A stretch of DNA of 64,000 bases from Megalopta genalis (GCF_051020955.1 NC_135019.1:11615501-11679500), one strand, 5' to 3'. Positions 10,715-22,427 are shown, counted from the first letter of the stretch. Numbers and translations: made by a program. Notes: generated from the sequence alone by a model not told the origin.

Positions 10715-12189
10715 AATAAAACATAAAAGGCTAAAATTAGATAAAGCTAACTGCGCAGGTTAACATTAGGCGTTAACTACGATGCAATAGGATAAACAAA
10801 ATAAAATCTATAATATAACAGTATAAAATCGAATAGACTGAAATACAATAAAATAAGAGAAAATCTTATTACAGAACAGTCCGGATGAACAAATACTTTC
10901 GATTTAAAAGCCGCGAGGGTTTGTAAACCCATTAGTAAAAACAATCGTTCGAAATATGAAAGTTTGAAAATCGACTTTCGGCCATGGATCGTTGCGCCGC
11001 CGGGCCTCTGTGCGACGGTTCGACGGTCGCGGCGGCACCGAGCGACAACATTTTTCCGCGAGCGACCCGCTCGAAAGCAGCCGGCGGACTCGACGGAAGC
11101 CGGGGGAGCACGTCTGCGCCGCGGGTATCCGCGGGTTAGGGGATCGCGGAGTCGGCTGTGACTGATATGTTTCTGTTGTCCGTCAAATGAGCAACAAATA
11201 ACGGCGTATTGTCGGTAGCGGAATGCGCGCGTCGCAAACGAGAGCTTGTGCCTGACAATGGCGCGCGGCGGTCCGGGACAGAACTTTTCAGGGCCGGGGA
11301 ACAATGCCAAGAGACGGGCGACAGCCGGTTTAATTAAACGCATCGTCAGCTCTGTATGGCGACACGACGCGCCGCGCCGCGTCGACGGTGCCGCGAGACC
11401 GCGCGTGCACCCACGGCCGAACGGGACAACTATGCGTGCATGCGTGCATGCATAGGCGTGCGGGCGCGCGCGCGCGCGCTCGTGCGTGGCACACGCGTGC
11501 ACGCGGCGGATACGCGCGGCCGACTTGCACGGCCGCGACTGCAGATTTTATGGAGGAACCGACGACGCGAGCAAGGGCGTGCGCGCGCGCGCGCGCGATT
11601 CATGCAGAATTGAAAGGCTACGCGACGCATCGCGCAGATAAGCAAAACGAACGAACGAAACCAGCCAGCCGCTGTTCCCAACAGAATTGCCCTTCTAAAG
11701 CGCACGGATAAATAGAGATACGGACAGGACGGTGTTCTGCCGGTGCTACAACTGCGACTGTAACTGCGGCTGCTACCTCTGCTGCTACTGCTGTTGCTAC
11801 TGCTGTTGCTGCTTCTGGTACGTCTCTGGTGTCTTTGATGCACGACAATTCAGAGCCTCCTGTTTCCGATTCTAGTCGCGCGGCGACATTGATATTCCGA
11901 ACGGACGCAGTCTGTTCAAGAACAATTCGCCGGACGAGCGGCGCGTCTATGACGCGTTAAACGTTCCCGATACCATCCCCCTGTGACCGATTTCCAACCG
12001 ATTCTGGTCTGTCCGAGACGGCGCTCCTTCGTCCCATTCGCGGGGACCGCGAATCTCCGGACACCGCCGCGATCGATGCTGAGATTCTTGTTTATTGACG
12101 ATGCTGTGCGCGACGATCTATTCACCGGAGACGAGTGCGATCGTTTTTTTCCTAAATTTCTTACCGTGTCCTAATTTCTTGAATGATAT
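10715..12189. other. GC-rich unique DNA with alternating CG and CTG tracts
   Basis: Alternating CG tracts lie near 11465-11480 and 11580-11597, and an imperfect CTG/CTGTTG tract at 11770-11820. Long open frames on both strands are Arg/Ala/Ser-rich translations of these tracts and have no domain. A promoter-like CpG island is possible, but no gene was found. Confidence 0.55.
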
Positions 12190-13935
12190 GCATATTGAAT
12201 AATGTAGAATTAACAGCATTGAGGTATGTGGAATTATGGCATAGAACTATGTAGAATTGTCAGCAATGCCGTGCGGAATTATCAGTATAGTACTATGTAG
12301 AATTATTAGCATAGTACAGTAATGTCTCCCTAATTGACGCTCAGATTCTGCACAAAAGTGGACAATTTAGGAAGAGAAGATACGATTATTCGACCCTTGA
12401 CATAACCTTGAAAATATATAATTTTATATAAACTATAAAAACGAACTGCAAGGTTCGTATAATCGTATCTCCTCTTCCCAAACTGTCCATTTTTGTGGAC
12501 AATCTGAGCGTCAATTAGGGAGACATTACTGTAATATGGAGGATTGTAGGAGAATTGTCAGTATAGAAATATGTAGAATTATCACACAATAATCGTAGAG
12601 AGAATTATCAGTATAGAACTATGTAGAATTATCACCATAAACGTAGAGAGAATTATCACTATAGAACTATCTAGGATTATCGCCATAAACGTAGAGAGAA
12701 TTATCACTATAGAACTATGTAGAATTATCACCATAAACGTATAGAGAATTATCAGCATAAATGTATAAAGAATTATCAGCACAAATATATAGTGAATTAT
12801 CAGGATAGAACAATGTCGAATTATCGGCATAGTAGTATGTAGAATTATCAACAAAGAACCGTGCAGGAGTATCAGTATAGAACTGTGTAGAATCATCAGC
12901 ATGGAAGTATGTAGAATTATCAGTATAGAACTATGTAGAACTATCAGTATAGAACAATGTAGAATTATCACCATAAACGTGTAGAGAATTATCAGCATAA
13001 ATGTACAGAGAATTATCGGCACAAATGTATAAATAATTATCAGCATAGAACAATGTAGAATCATCAGTACAGAACAATATAGAATTATTACCATAAACGT
13101 GTAGAGAATTATCAGAACAATTGTATAAATAATTATCTAAAACAATGTAAAATCATCAGTACAGAACAATATAGAATTATTACCATAAACGTGTAGAGTA
13201 TTATCGGAACAAATGTATAAATAATTATCAGCATAGAACAATGTAGAATCATCAGTACAGAACAATATAGAATTATTATTACCATAAACGTGTAGAGAAT
13301 TATCAGAACAAATGTATAAATAATTATCAGCATAGAACAATGTAGAATCATCAGTATAGAACAGTATAGAATTATTACCATAAACGTGTAGAGAATTATC
13401 AGAACAAATGTATAAATAATTATCTAGAACAATGTAAAATCATCAGTACAGAACAATATAGAATTATTACCATAAACGTGTAGAGAATTATCGGAACAAA
13501 TGTATAAATAATTATCTAGAACAATATAGAATCATCAGTACAGAACAATATAGAATTATTACCATAAACGTGTAGAGAATTATCAGAACAAATGTATAAA
13601 TAATTATCAGCATAGAACAATGTAGAATCATCAGTACAGAACAATATAGAATTATTACCATAAACGTGTAGAGAATTATCAGAACAAATGTATAAATAAT
13701 TATCTAGAACAATGTAAAATCATCAGTACAGAACAATATAGAATTATTACCATAAACGTGTAGAGAATTATCGGAACAAATGTATAAATAATTATCAGCA
13801 TAGAACAATGTAGAATCATCAGTACAGAACGATATAGAATTATTACCATAAACGTGTAGAGAATTATCAGAACAAATGTATAAATAATTATCTAGAACAA
13901 TGTAGAATTGTCGGCACAGAAGCGCGACGAATAAT
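12190..13935. repeat. 24-bp minisatellite organised into 92/96-bp higher-order units
   Basis: The basic unit is about 24 bp (gaattatcagnatagaacnatgta). From 13090 on, four sub-units form a longer unit. Starts of ccataaacgtgtagag at 13091, 13183, 13282, 13378, 13470, 13562, 13658, 13750 and 13846 give steps of 92 or 96 bp, with one of 99. The 4-bp difference is cagcatagaac against ctagaac. Long hydrophobic open frames on the minus strand follow because 24 is a multiple of three. They are translations of the repeat and are not taken as genes. Confidence 0.92.
12315..12533. mobile_element. PAL palindromic MITE, copy 4 (full length)
   Basis: TA-flanked, with ends ACAGTAATGTCTCCCTAATT and aattagggagacattactgt. 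It interrupts the 24-bp minisatellite, whose units resume directly after it, so it inserted into an existing array. Confidence 0.9.
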
Positions 13936-14490
13936 CGGTACATAAAAGTACAGATAGTTCACAGGAAAATAGCAGGTTGCCTTGCGCGAGATTCGGCCGA
14001 CAGTGTCGAACAGTGGACTTCCCCGTGAACTTCCGCGATTCTGTTCGCGTGCGGTTCGGCGGCGGTACGTACGCGGAGGGAGCAAGCGCGTGAATATGCT
14101 CGTCGCGTACAAGTGAAATGGGACGGCTTAATCCGCGCGATCCGAAATTATTGGCCACGCGACCATGCCCCGTTTCGGTCGCTGCGCCGCGCGCCGGTCC
14201 GGCACGGCGTCCGGCAATCGACGCTGACGGATTCCTCGATCCCTGCCCGCCGAATTTGCACTCTCCCCACATGCTCTCGATGTTCGATCTTCCGACGCGG
14301 CGAACCTGCCGCAATTTGCGACGGATTAACCTGTTCACCTGTTCGCTCGTTCGCAAGGCGGGTCAACTCATTCGTTCTTAACTCTCGGCCGACCCTCGCG
14401 GACCTGTTTCCCGCGAACCTCGGAGATTCGGAATAAATGATAGCCCAGAACGGAGTCGGTAAGATCAATCCGACCGTATCAATGAATATT
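13936..14490. other. CpG-rich unique DNA, no gene seen
   Basis: High GC, with open frames over 85 codons in several phases on both strands and no motif. Possibly a CpG island. Confidence 0.55.
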
Positions 14491-15141
14491 TTAACCAGTT
14501 AGCTGTGGCGCCTCCGTTTCAGTACGCGCACCTATATGTGTCGCGAGAATCGAGCGACGACGAGTATACTCGTCGAACACAATGTAAGTGTCGCTGTTAA
14601 AATATTGGATCGAAAAGACGGTTTTATTTGATACAATTAACAATTTTATTACTAATATTTACTCATTCGCTTGGCGTTAACATATGGCATATTCATAATA
14701 AACGAAAAACCCAGGGATAATCGAATACTTATAAAAGTTAAGAATTCAAATTGCTGCTGTAGAGAGAGTGGTATTTAGCGAAGCAAGGAACAATATACAG
14801 GGTGTCCCAGGTTTTAATGTTCAAACTTTGTCAGTGTATTCTATGGCACAAAGTAAGAAAAAAATGTTATGTAAACATAGGTCATATAGAGCTTTATTAA
14901 GAAGTTGTAACAAAAATTCGTTCGATGAAATGAAAAAGAATAGAAACGAAATTCGCACGGTCATAAATTCGATCTTCGATCGATGTCAATCATGTATTGT
15001 CAACAACGGTAGACACATTTCGAAATGTATTAATAAACACAGTTTACATAAACACACGGCATGTGCTGATCTGTTCAAGCCAAAGCTCGCAGTAACAGTA
15101 AGTTGATTACTATTCCTATTCTGAATTTTTGTTATAACTTC

Positions 15142-15815
15142 TTAACCCGAGAAAGATAACCTACGTCGCAGAGGCGCCTGCGAAATAAACAACTGACTGC
15201 ACCATGGATGACGCAAAGACTGGAAGCACCCACTTTGCCAAGGCATGTGCGAAGCAACATTGAAAATATTCTTCCAAAATCTGCTGTACAGGCTTCCACA
15301 GATGATGAAGAAGAACCCTCAGCCAAAAAAAGGCGTTATTGCAGTCTTTGCACGTCTAAAAAGAAAAGAATGTCAAAGATGACCTGTGCCAAATGCAAAA
15401 AGACAGTTTGTGGTGAACACAAAAAAGACGTTTGTCATGACTGTCTCTAAAGAAATTTTTTATAATATTATAGTTTTTTTTACACTGATTATATTATAGT
15501 CTACTAGTTTGTAAGGATAAAACACTATTTTTTGTGATATTTTACGGGATTTGTTCCCATAAACCGAAGACTGTTGATTTTTGTTAATTTTTCATAGAGG
15601 TCTAGTGATTTAAGTTTAAAATTACTTAAAATATAAAAAAATATAATATAAATGCATTTTATTTTTACAATAATGCCAAACCTTTAAAATGACTAGATTA
15701 ACTTAAATAAATATCCATTGTTAGTATAAAATTGACGCCTTAGAAAAGCATGCGCCTCTGAAGCGTATGGTTATCTTTTACGTACGTTGTCATATGGTTA
15801 TCTTTCTAGGGTTAA
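15142..15815 (+). mobile_element. piggyBac element, internally deleted, nested
   Basis: TTAA flanks and ends CCCGAGAAAGATAACC and GGTTATCTTTCTAGGG match the MITEs at 9627 and 39175. This version keeps the last ~90 codons of a piggyBac transposase. The empty site can be read from the opposite arm of the surrounding fold-back, where TTAA occurs once. Confidence 0.93.
15181..15450 (+). pseudogene. piggyBac transposase, C-terminal Cys-rich domain
   Basis: The open segment ends at a TAA at 15450, and the first ATG in frame is at 15208. It reads through LEAPTLPRHVRSNIENILPK, an acidic linker (TDDEEEPSAKKRR), and then CSLC, CAKCKKTVCGEHK and CHDC. The paired CxxC motifs with a C/H pattern fit the zinc-binding tail of piggyBac transposases, which recognises subterminal DNA. 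The catalytic domain is absent. The tail belongs to the same element as the adjacent ends, so this element links the CCCGAGAAAGATA ends to a coding sequence. Confidence 0.87.
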
Positions 15816-16667
15816 TAAAGCTCTGTATAACCTATGTTTACATAACATTTTTTTCTTACTCTACTTTAAGAAAACGTTTCTGGATTTCATGTTTAATGCA
15901 TCCTCGCCATTGTAACCGTGTTTGTCATATTGAAAATTACCAAGTTCGACGATTTGCACGGACTTCGTCAAATTTTCTTCGGAGATGTCATCTATAGTCA
16001 AATAAAGTTTGATCCTTCTCCTTTAATTTGAAAGAAAAGAATCGTGGCTGTGATTTTTCTTCGCAAAGTTACAGCACTTTAAAGTAAACCTTGCCCTGTT
16101 CGTTTCGAGTCCTAGATGACTTTGTGCCATAGAATACACTGCCAAAGTTTGAACATTAAAACCTGGGACACCCTGTATAATGGCACTTTGCACGTCGAAC
16201 ATCAATACCGTGATTCTTCCCTAATTTTATTTTTATAACGATGTAAACAACTTCGTGCAGGATTGGCCTCAAAATATTCTGAACATCTTGAAATTTGAAA
16301 ATATGTTCTTGTTTTCCATAAAATTACAATTTAAATAGCCAATGGTCGCTACTTCTTACGCACGACGAGTATACTCGTCGTGTCATAAAATATTGCCATT
16401 TCTCCATGACGAGTATACTCGTCAAACACAGCTAACTGGTTAACGGTGGCTGGGGTTATTCAGCCATCGGCGTGCTATTTCGATGGAAAACGCCGTCTAG
16501 TTACCGAAAGCTCTTGTCGATCAATTTTAATTAATAATAATGATAGTAATTCATTTGCATAATGTATACGGGACAACCATTTTCAACCCTAGCGAGATAA
16601 AAAGGATCGCAGGAGTATACCTTTGAAAGAGTTAGAACAACGTAGAATAAACAAGAATTATAGTAAT

Positions 16668-16858
16668 TAGATCGGAGATTTTTAAGCAAAAGGAACATTG
16701 TCCGCGTTAATTTCAAGATACAAGAAGTGCATAGAAATTTCGTTTTTCAATTACATCATCGAGTTGAGCATAAGGCAACGGTATTTTTAAATGCTGTAAC
16801 TTCTTCTGGATTTCATCTACTTAGTTTTCTCATTAATGCACAAAAAATCCGCAGTCCA
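16668..16858. mobile_element. hAT-type MITE, copy 2 (eroded)
   Basis: The left end tagatcggagatttttaagc and right end aaaaaatccgcagtcca match the TAGACTGCGGATTTT family. Flanking 8-mers atagtaat and ataataaa agree at six of eight positions, consistent with an aged target duplication. Confidence 0.65.
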
Positions 16859-16945
16859 ATAATAAACGAGTAAGAATTGAGAAAGACATTGCGGACTTTA
16901 AAATCATATGCGATGAGAATATCGACAAACCTCGACCAAGCATCG

Positions 16946-17197
16946 TTAACTCTTTGCCGTACTTTGACGAGTCCGACTCGTGATGAAAATTTCAAGTAAT
17001 AAGTTATTAAGAATAGATATTATTCTATCCTTTAAAATTTTAATAAAATCATGGTCTCTTCTTATCAATATTTCAGCAAATAAAGCAGATTTAGGCATAC
17101 AATATATATCGATATACTTTTCCTTCTAAGAAGTTATTGCAATTGAAAAATTTCTAATCGCAATAACTGTGAAGAAAATGGTACATCAAGGGGTTAA
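16946..17197. mobile_element. TTAA element with ACGAGTC-palindrome (copy 1)
   Basis: TTAA lies at both limits. The left end ttaactctttgccgtacttt is followed by the palindrome ACGAGTCCGACTCGT, and the right end reads atcaaggggttaa. Relatives are at 37902-38118, 43980-44249 and 51150-51418. Confidence 0.78.
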
Positions 17198-18310
17198 AAA
17201 TATGTTCAGAAAATTGACGAATACTTGTCCCATTGCCTTCTGCAGAATCGCCAGAACCCTTTCGAGAAGTGGTTTCGAAATGCTCCAAAATCTTTGACAG
17301 CTACATAAAAAAGCCCAACCGCAATTGTCACTTATTACATTCACGAACGACCCGTATTCAACCTCGATTCCCTTACAACGGATGCAAGATTCAAAGATTC
17401 GATCGCAAGGATTCGTATGTATGCTAATGAACTCGCCGACAAGCTAGATTATCGCTGCACTATCGGCTCTATTTTGTGCGTTTGAATAAATAAACAAAAA
17501 AAGAAGTTCCGGGGGACCGTTCCGAATTTAAGCAGCGATTTTTCAGAACGAAATAGCGCCGACCCGAACAGTCTCTCCGTGGCCTGCGGAGCAGAGAGTA
17601 TCTAGCGTTTGCCGAAGTAACGGCTCCGACTCGAAAATTCGCGGGATCTCTGTGTGTCCCTCGAGCACACCCACTCGAGAGCGTTTCAATCGAAGAGGGT
17701 CGTCGAGCGCGATAGCTTCGGGTGGGAGCTGTGTACGGTTCCGAATCGAGGAAGCGTGAGAGAGAGAAGTGGAGGGGAAGAGAGACGGAGAACCGGTTGA
17801 AAGGGATCTGTCAGGAACGAGCGGCGTCCTCGCGGCAGGAAGCAGCGCGAGTTCCAGCGAACGGAGCATCGCGCGACGCCTCGCCTCGTCTCGCCGCGCC
17901 TCGGCTCGGCTCGGCTCGCGTCGCCTCGCGCCGCGCCAGCGAAAACCGTTCCGCTGCATTTTTCCGAACGATCGGTCCTCGACAAAACTACTTTCGCGCC
18001 CCGTCCCCCTCGCGCCGCGGCCCCGCGGCCGCCGTCGGCTGGCATCGGCCAGCCCCATTCTTCCCTCGACGCGGAAGAAACGAGGCGCGTACGTGACGCT
18101 GCATTTACATAACACCGCTGCAAATTGTCAATGCAGCCGGCTCCGAAAATAAAATATGCGCGGCTGTTCCCCGCAGAACCGCGGCCTCCGACCTCGAGGA
18201 ACAGGGGTCGCCCGCGCCGGGAAGAGCCGGAAAAGAGGATGCATCGCGAGTGTGCCGGTGCACGCGTGTCTGTTACGCACGGGGCTGCCTCCGGCAGCCG
18301 CTGGAACCGT
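17198..18310. other. GC-rich unique DNA, possible CpG island
   Basis: Very CpG-rich from 17700 to 18300. Open frames of 120-220 codons occur on both strands at once, Arg/Ser/Pro/Ala-rich and domain-free, as expected for GC-rich non-coding DNA. The last 60 bp (gttacgcacggggctgcctc) resemble the end of the ~220-bp repeat that follows. Confidence 0.55.
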
Positions 18311-18532
18311 GATTTAAGCGTTCGTGCAGCCGAATAAATCTCGGCGATTCTCAACTCGCGGCGATTTCATTCGTCTACGCCTATGCGGAATCGCAGCCCC
18401 GTATAGAATGCAACCCGGAGACGGCTCAACCGCGAAGCGCGAGGTAAAAGGGGCGCGTCGCAGATTTCCGTGTATAGCTGGCTGTTACGCACCTGCGGAG
18501 GCTCTCCCGCGCTAGGCAACGGCAACAGCGAT

Positions 18533-19263
18533 TTAATCCTTTGACGACGAGGATTTCTGAACGCGTTCGCTGCATCGCGTTTGTTGCCTATCAAAGACAG
18601 CCGTGTGTCTTGACATATGCGACAACGAGGAGGACTCGCGATTCAGATTTCATACGCGATCTACTGAACACGAATGTCGCGCGTTTCCACCGGGTGTCGT
18701 CGATAGACCGAGGATTTTTTTTTATGCGAAACGACAGTTGTCTCGGTCGATGACGAGAAATGTGTCCTTTCTCTTTTAATCGTTTTAATAAGTTGTAATT
18801 AAAATGTTCCGAATATTGTATAAATATAATATAATATATATTATAATTAATTATTATTAATATATATATAATTAATTATTATATTATAATATAATATTCT
18901 GAAATTCTTCTGATGCCTTCACAATTTTCGTTCATGACTTAGACATTTTTGTCCAAAATGCATAAAATCCGCGGTCTAGTTATCAATGTCCGAGAATGAA
19001 AATAAATGAAGAGAATCAGGAATCGAAAATTCTCTCCTTCTATCGGGAGAAACGATTAAAAACGAAGAAACGTCGATCAACGCAATTGTGAAAGATATCG
19101 TAATTCAATATATGGTTGACCAGGGTACCAAATATTCGAATAATAGAAACATTCCATCGATATTTGAAATTTCGTAACAAAGACTGAAGTCATGGAAAAA
19201 GCATATCTCTCGATATGCACATAATCAAATCGTATCCGTCGGGATTCGTCCGCGAAGGGTTAA
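18533..19263. mobile_element. TTAA element inserted in a tandem-repeat boundary
   Basis: Left TTAATCCTTTGACGACGAGG and right cgtccgcgaagggttaa form weak inverted ends with TTAA limits. The boundaries rest mainly on the flanking tandem units, where TTAA occurs once in gatttaag of the uninterrupted copies. It contains the right part of a hAT-type MITE near 18920-18978. No coding sequence was recognised. Confidence 0.65.
18920..18978. mobile_element. hAT-type MITE, right end only
   Basis: The segment ending gcataaaatccgcggtcta, followed by gttatcaa, matches the right end of the family defined at 8378-8578. The left end was not found, so this is a fragment. Confidence 0.6.
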
Positions 19264-19520
19264 GAGTTCGTGCGGTCAAATCAATTTGCCAGGTTCCCCC
19301 AAGCCTTGGAGAATTCCGCAGCTGTTTTGCTGGTTGGGTCTACGCCTATGAGGAATCACAGCTCCCGATAGACTGCAACCAGAAGGCAGTACCGCTGCGC
19401 GGTAAGAGGTAAAAGCGGCGCGCTATGTATTTCCGTGCACACGTAGCCGTTCCACATCGGCAGAGTGCACTAGCTGCAAGAATACTGATTTAAGAGTTCG
19501 CGCATACCGTGAAGAATGCC

Positions 19521-19721
19521 CCAGCAAATTTCCCGGTCGCGTATCACGTCCGTGCATAATGTTTAGCAGAATTCCAGCGAATTTTTTTCGGTAATTTCGC
19601 CGCGAGTCTTCCGCTCTTAAACATTTCAGTCCCGCTCGATCGGATACCGATACATCGCTTTATCTCGCCGGTGTACACCGTGCCGTCCCTTTTTTTCCAC
19701 GGTTTTCCCGAGCGCCAGCGG

Positions 19722-19761
<40 letters not shown>

Positions 19762-19772
19762 CTCTTCCTCTT

Positions 19773-19823
<51 letters not shown>

Positions 19824-20440
19824 ATTTTAGCCTCTTCTCCTCTCTTCGGCCCGAGGCGCATCGAGCTGCTTTTTTTCCAACTTTTTAACGCGGAACGGAC
19901 CGCGCCGCTGTTTATCTTCGGTCAGCGGGGCGCGTGGAAGCTGCGCGCAGCGACGCGGCCCGCGCGCATAAACGTCTGCATACTTTCGCGGAAGCTCTCG
20001 ATCCACTGAATCCCAGCCGAGAGCTGGAAATCACCGAGGAAAGTTCGCTTTTCCCCGGATGCCTCGCGGCGAATACATCCCGCCCCAACCTCGACTCTTT
20101 CCCGTGTTTCCCGCGATGACCCCGGCCCCGTCTTTTTCGCGCGGAATCTTGCTTCTTCGTTCGCTTGATCAGGCACGCAGATGCTCTGCCCAGGCGTTTA
20201 GCATTTTGGGATTTCGAGCTCCCCGACCTTTCAAGGAACTTTGAAAGAATTGGGAGGATACGTGGAGCGAGTCTAGGAACGAGAGATATCATAGTTGTTT
20301 TTTATGATAGGACGGGCGATTCACTCTGAGAAACTGAAGCCTCGGTAAAACGGTAATTGTCCATTGCACTCTGGCTGCGCGTATTTCGGGAGCTTGGTAC
20401 GATTTAATTAGACGAGACATAAAATGAGACTTAAAACAGT
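19521..20440. other. Unique DNA with CT microsatellites
   Basis: CT tracts lie at about 19729-19758 and 19780-19818. The rest is CpG-rich with overlapping, domain-free open frames on both strands. Confidence 0.6.
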
Positions 20441-20456
20441 GAACAGATTCGAAGAA

Positions 20457-22015
20457 TATTGGCGTACTTACTTTATTATAGATGACAATTATAGATTACA
20501 GTGAAAAGATTCGAAAGAACTAAGAATATTGGCGCACTTATTTTAATTTATTAAAATTATTAAAAGAAGGAATCGAATTATCACTCGAGAAAATTATAGA
20601 TGACAATAATAGATTACAGTGAAAAGATACGGAGGTACTAAGAATATTGGCGTACTTATTTCAACTTATTAAAATTATTAAAAGAAGGAATCGAATTATC
20701 ACTCAAGAAAATTATAGATGACAATTATAGATTACAGTGAAAAGATTCGAAAGAACTAAGAATATTGGCGCACTTATTTTAATTTATTAAAATTATTAAA
20801 AGAAGGAATCGAATTATCACTTAAGAAAATTATAGATGACAATTATAGATTACAGTGAAAAGATTCGAAAGAACTAAGAATATTGGCGCACTTATTTTAA
20901 TTTATTAAAATTATTAAAAGAAGGAATCGAATTATCACTCGAGAAAATTATAGATGACAATTATAGATTACAGTGAAAAGATTCGAAAGAACTAAGAATA
21001 TTGGCGCACTTATTTTAATTTATTAAAATTATTAAAAGAAGGAATCGAATTATCACTTAAGAAAATTATAGATGACAATTATAGATTACAGTGAAAAGAT
21101 TCGAAGGAACTAAGAATATTGGCGTACTTACTTCAACTTATTAAAATTATTAAAAGAAGGAATCGAATTATCACTCAAGAAAATTATAGATGACAATTAT
21201 AGATTACAGTGAAAAGATTCGAAAGAACTAAGAATATTGGCGCACTTATTTTAATTTATTAAAATTATTAAAAGAAGGAATCGAATTATCACTTAAGAAA
21301 ATTATAGATGACAATTATAGATTACAGTGAAAAGATTCGAAGGAACTAAGTATATTGGCGCACTTATTTTAATTTATTAAAATTATTAAAAGAAGGAATC
21401 GAATTATCACTTAAGAAAATTATAGATGACAATTATAGATTACAGTGAAAAGATTCGAAAGAACTAAGAATATTGGCGCACTTATTTTAATTTATTAAAA
21501 TTATTAAAAGAAGGAATCGAATTATCACTTAAGAAAATTATAGATGACAATTATAGATTACAGTGAAAAGATTCGAAAGAACTAAGAATATTGGCGCACT
21601 TATTTTAATTTATTAAAATTATTAAAAGAAGGAATCGAATTATCACTCGAGAAAATTATAGATGACAATTATAGATTACAGTGAAAAGATTCGAAAGAAC
21701 TAAGAATATTGGCGCACTTATTTTAATTTATTAAAATTATTAAAAGAAGGAATCGAATTATCACTTAAGAAAATTATAGATGACAATTATAGATTACAGT
21801 GAAAAGATTCGAAGGAACTAAGAATATTGGCGTACTTACTTCAACTTATTAAAATTATTAAAAGAAGGAATCGAATTATCACTCAAGAAAATTATAGATG
21901 ACAATTATAGATTACAGTGAAAAGACTCGAAGGAACTAAGAATATTGGCGTACTTGCTTCAACTTATTAAAATTATTAAATGGAGGAATCGAATTATCAC
22001 TCGAGAAAATTATAG
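20457..22015. repeat. 118-bp satellite array, about 13 units
   Basis: The marker tattggcg occurs at 20527, 20645, 20763, 20881, 20999 and 21117, and onward to 21943, on a constant 118-bp grid, with a shortened unit at 20457. No length change occurs across thirteen units. Two sequence types are mixed: cgcacttattttaattta, and cgtactta with caactta. A further variable site reads cactcgag, cacttaag or cactcaag. Very low divergence suggests recent amplification or homogenisation. Confidence 0.95.
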
Positions 22016-22118
22016 ATAGAAAAATTTTGGAGATAAAATTGGCCAACTTTTACCGACGATAACTTCGCGAAAAATCATCGTAGGATGATGAGATTATTTT
22101 CTAATTAATGCTTGAAGT

Positions 22119-22427
22119 CTCTACTTTAAGACAACGTTTCTGGATTTCATGTTTAATGCATCCTCGTCACTGTAACAATTTAAATGCGAAGTCATATTTA
22201 CCACAATCCTTTAAATATGAGACCGTGTTTGTCATATTGAAAATTGTCAAGTTCGACGATTTGCACGGACTTCGTCAAATTTTCTTCGGAGATGTCATCT
22301 ATAGTCAAATAAAGTTTGATTCTTCTCCTTTAATTTCAAAGAAAAGAATCGTGGCTGCGATTTTTTTACGCGAAGTTACAGCACTTTAAAGTAAACCTTG
22401 CCCTGTTCGTTTCGAGTCCTAGATGAC
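22119..22427. mobile_element. Fragment of the ACAGGGTGTCCCAGG fold-back element
   Basis: It matches 15860-16120 of the nested element closely, from ctctactttaag through gtttctggatttcatgttta to gagtcctagatgac. It contains about 45 bp (starting aatttaaatgcgaagtcat) missing from the nested copy. The outer inverted repeat is absent, so this is a truncated copy abutting the satellite. Confidence 0.8.

Larger units (their letters stand above)
14796..16177. mobile_element. ACAGGGTGTCCCAGG fold-back element
   Basis: TA-flanked inverted repeats of about 58 bp start ACAGGGTGTCCCAGGTTTTA, with one visible mismatch between arms. Inside lies a second inverted pair, with GAGCTTTATTAAGAAGTT on the left and its complement, split by the piggyBac insertion, on the right. 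No transposase frame is recognisable. The superfamily is uncertain, and the TA flanks suggest Tc1/mariner-like mobilisation. A partial copy lies at 22119-22427. Confidence 0.82.
14491..16443. mobile_element. TTAACCAGTTAGCTGTG element, host of a nested stack
   Basis: Ends TTAACCAGTTAGCTGTG and CACAGCTAACTGGTTAA are perfect inverted repeats with TTAA at both limits. The palindrome GACGAGTATACTCGTC occurs at 14559 on the left and at 16364 and 16408 on the right, the last two exactly 44 bp apart. The interior is mostly a TA-flanked fold-back element at 14796-16177, which in turn holds a piggyBac remnant. A right-end fragment of the same family lies at 29641-29722 and a relative at 47478-49039. 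Confidence 0.88.
18311..19520. repeat. Diverged ~220-230-bp tandem repeat split by a TTAA element
   Basis: Units begin at gatttaagcgttcgtgcag (18311), at ttaagagttcgtgcggtcaa (19260) and at gatttaagagttcgcgcat (19487). Shared inner blocks include gtctacgcctatg followed by ggaatc, a cagc..cc.gatag-type block, and aggtaaaaggggcgcg against aggtaaaagcggcgcg. The DNA between the first two units is a TTAA element at 18533-19263. No protein or RNA family was recognised in the unit. Confidence 0.75.

Noticed and set aside
10777..11502. 241-codon minus-strand frame in GC-rich DNA
   Set aside because: Arg/Ala/His-rich translation of alternating CG and simple repeats, with competing frames in other phases and no recognisable family.
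12582..13094. Long hydrophobic minus-strand frame resembling a membrane protein
   Set aside because: It is the translation of the 24-bp minisatellite, whose unit length is a multiple of three. The residues repeat with the DNA unit and there is no independent coding signal.
17543..18354. Frames of 190 and 222 codons overlapping on one strand, with others on the opposite strand
   Set aside because: Simultaneous long frames in many phases are typical of GC-rich non-coding DNA. No motif was found.
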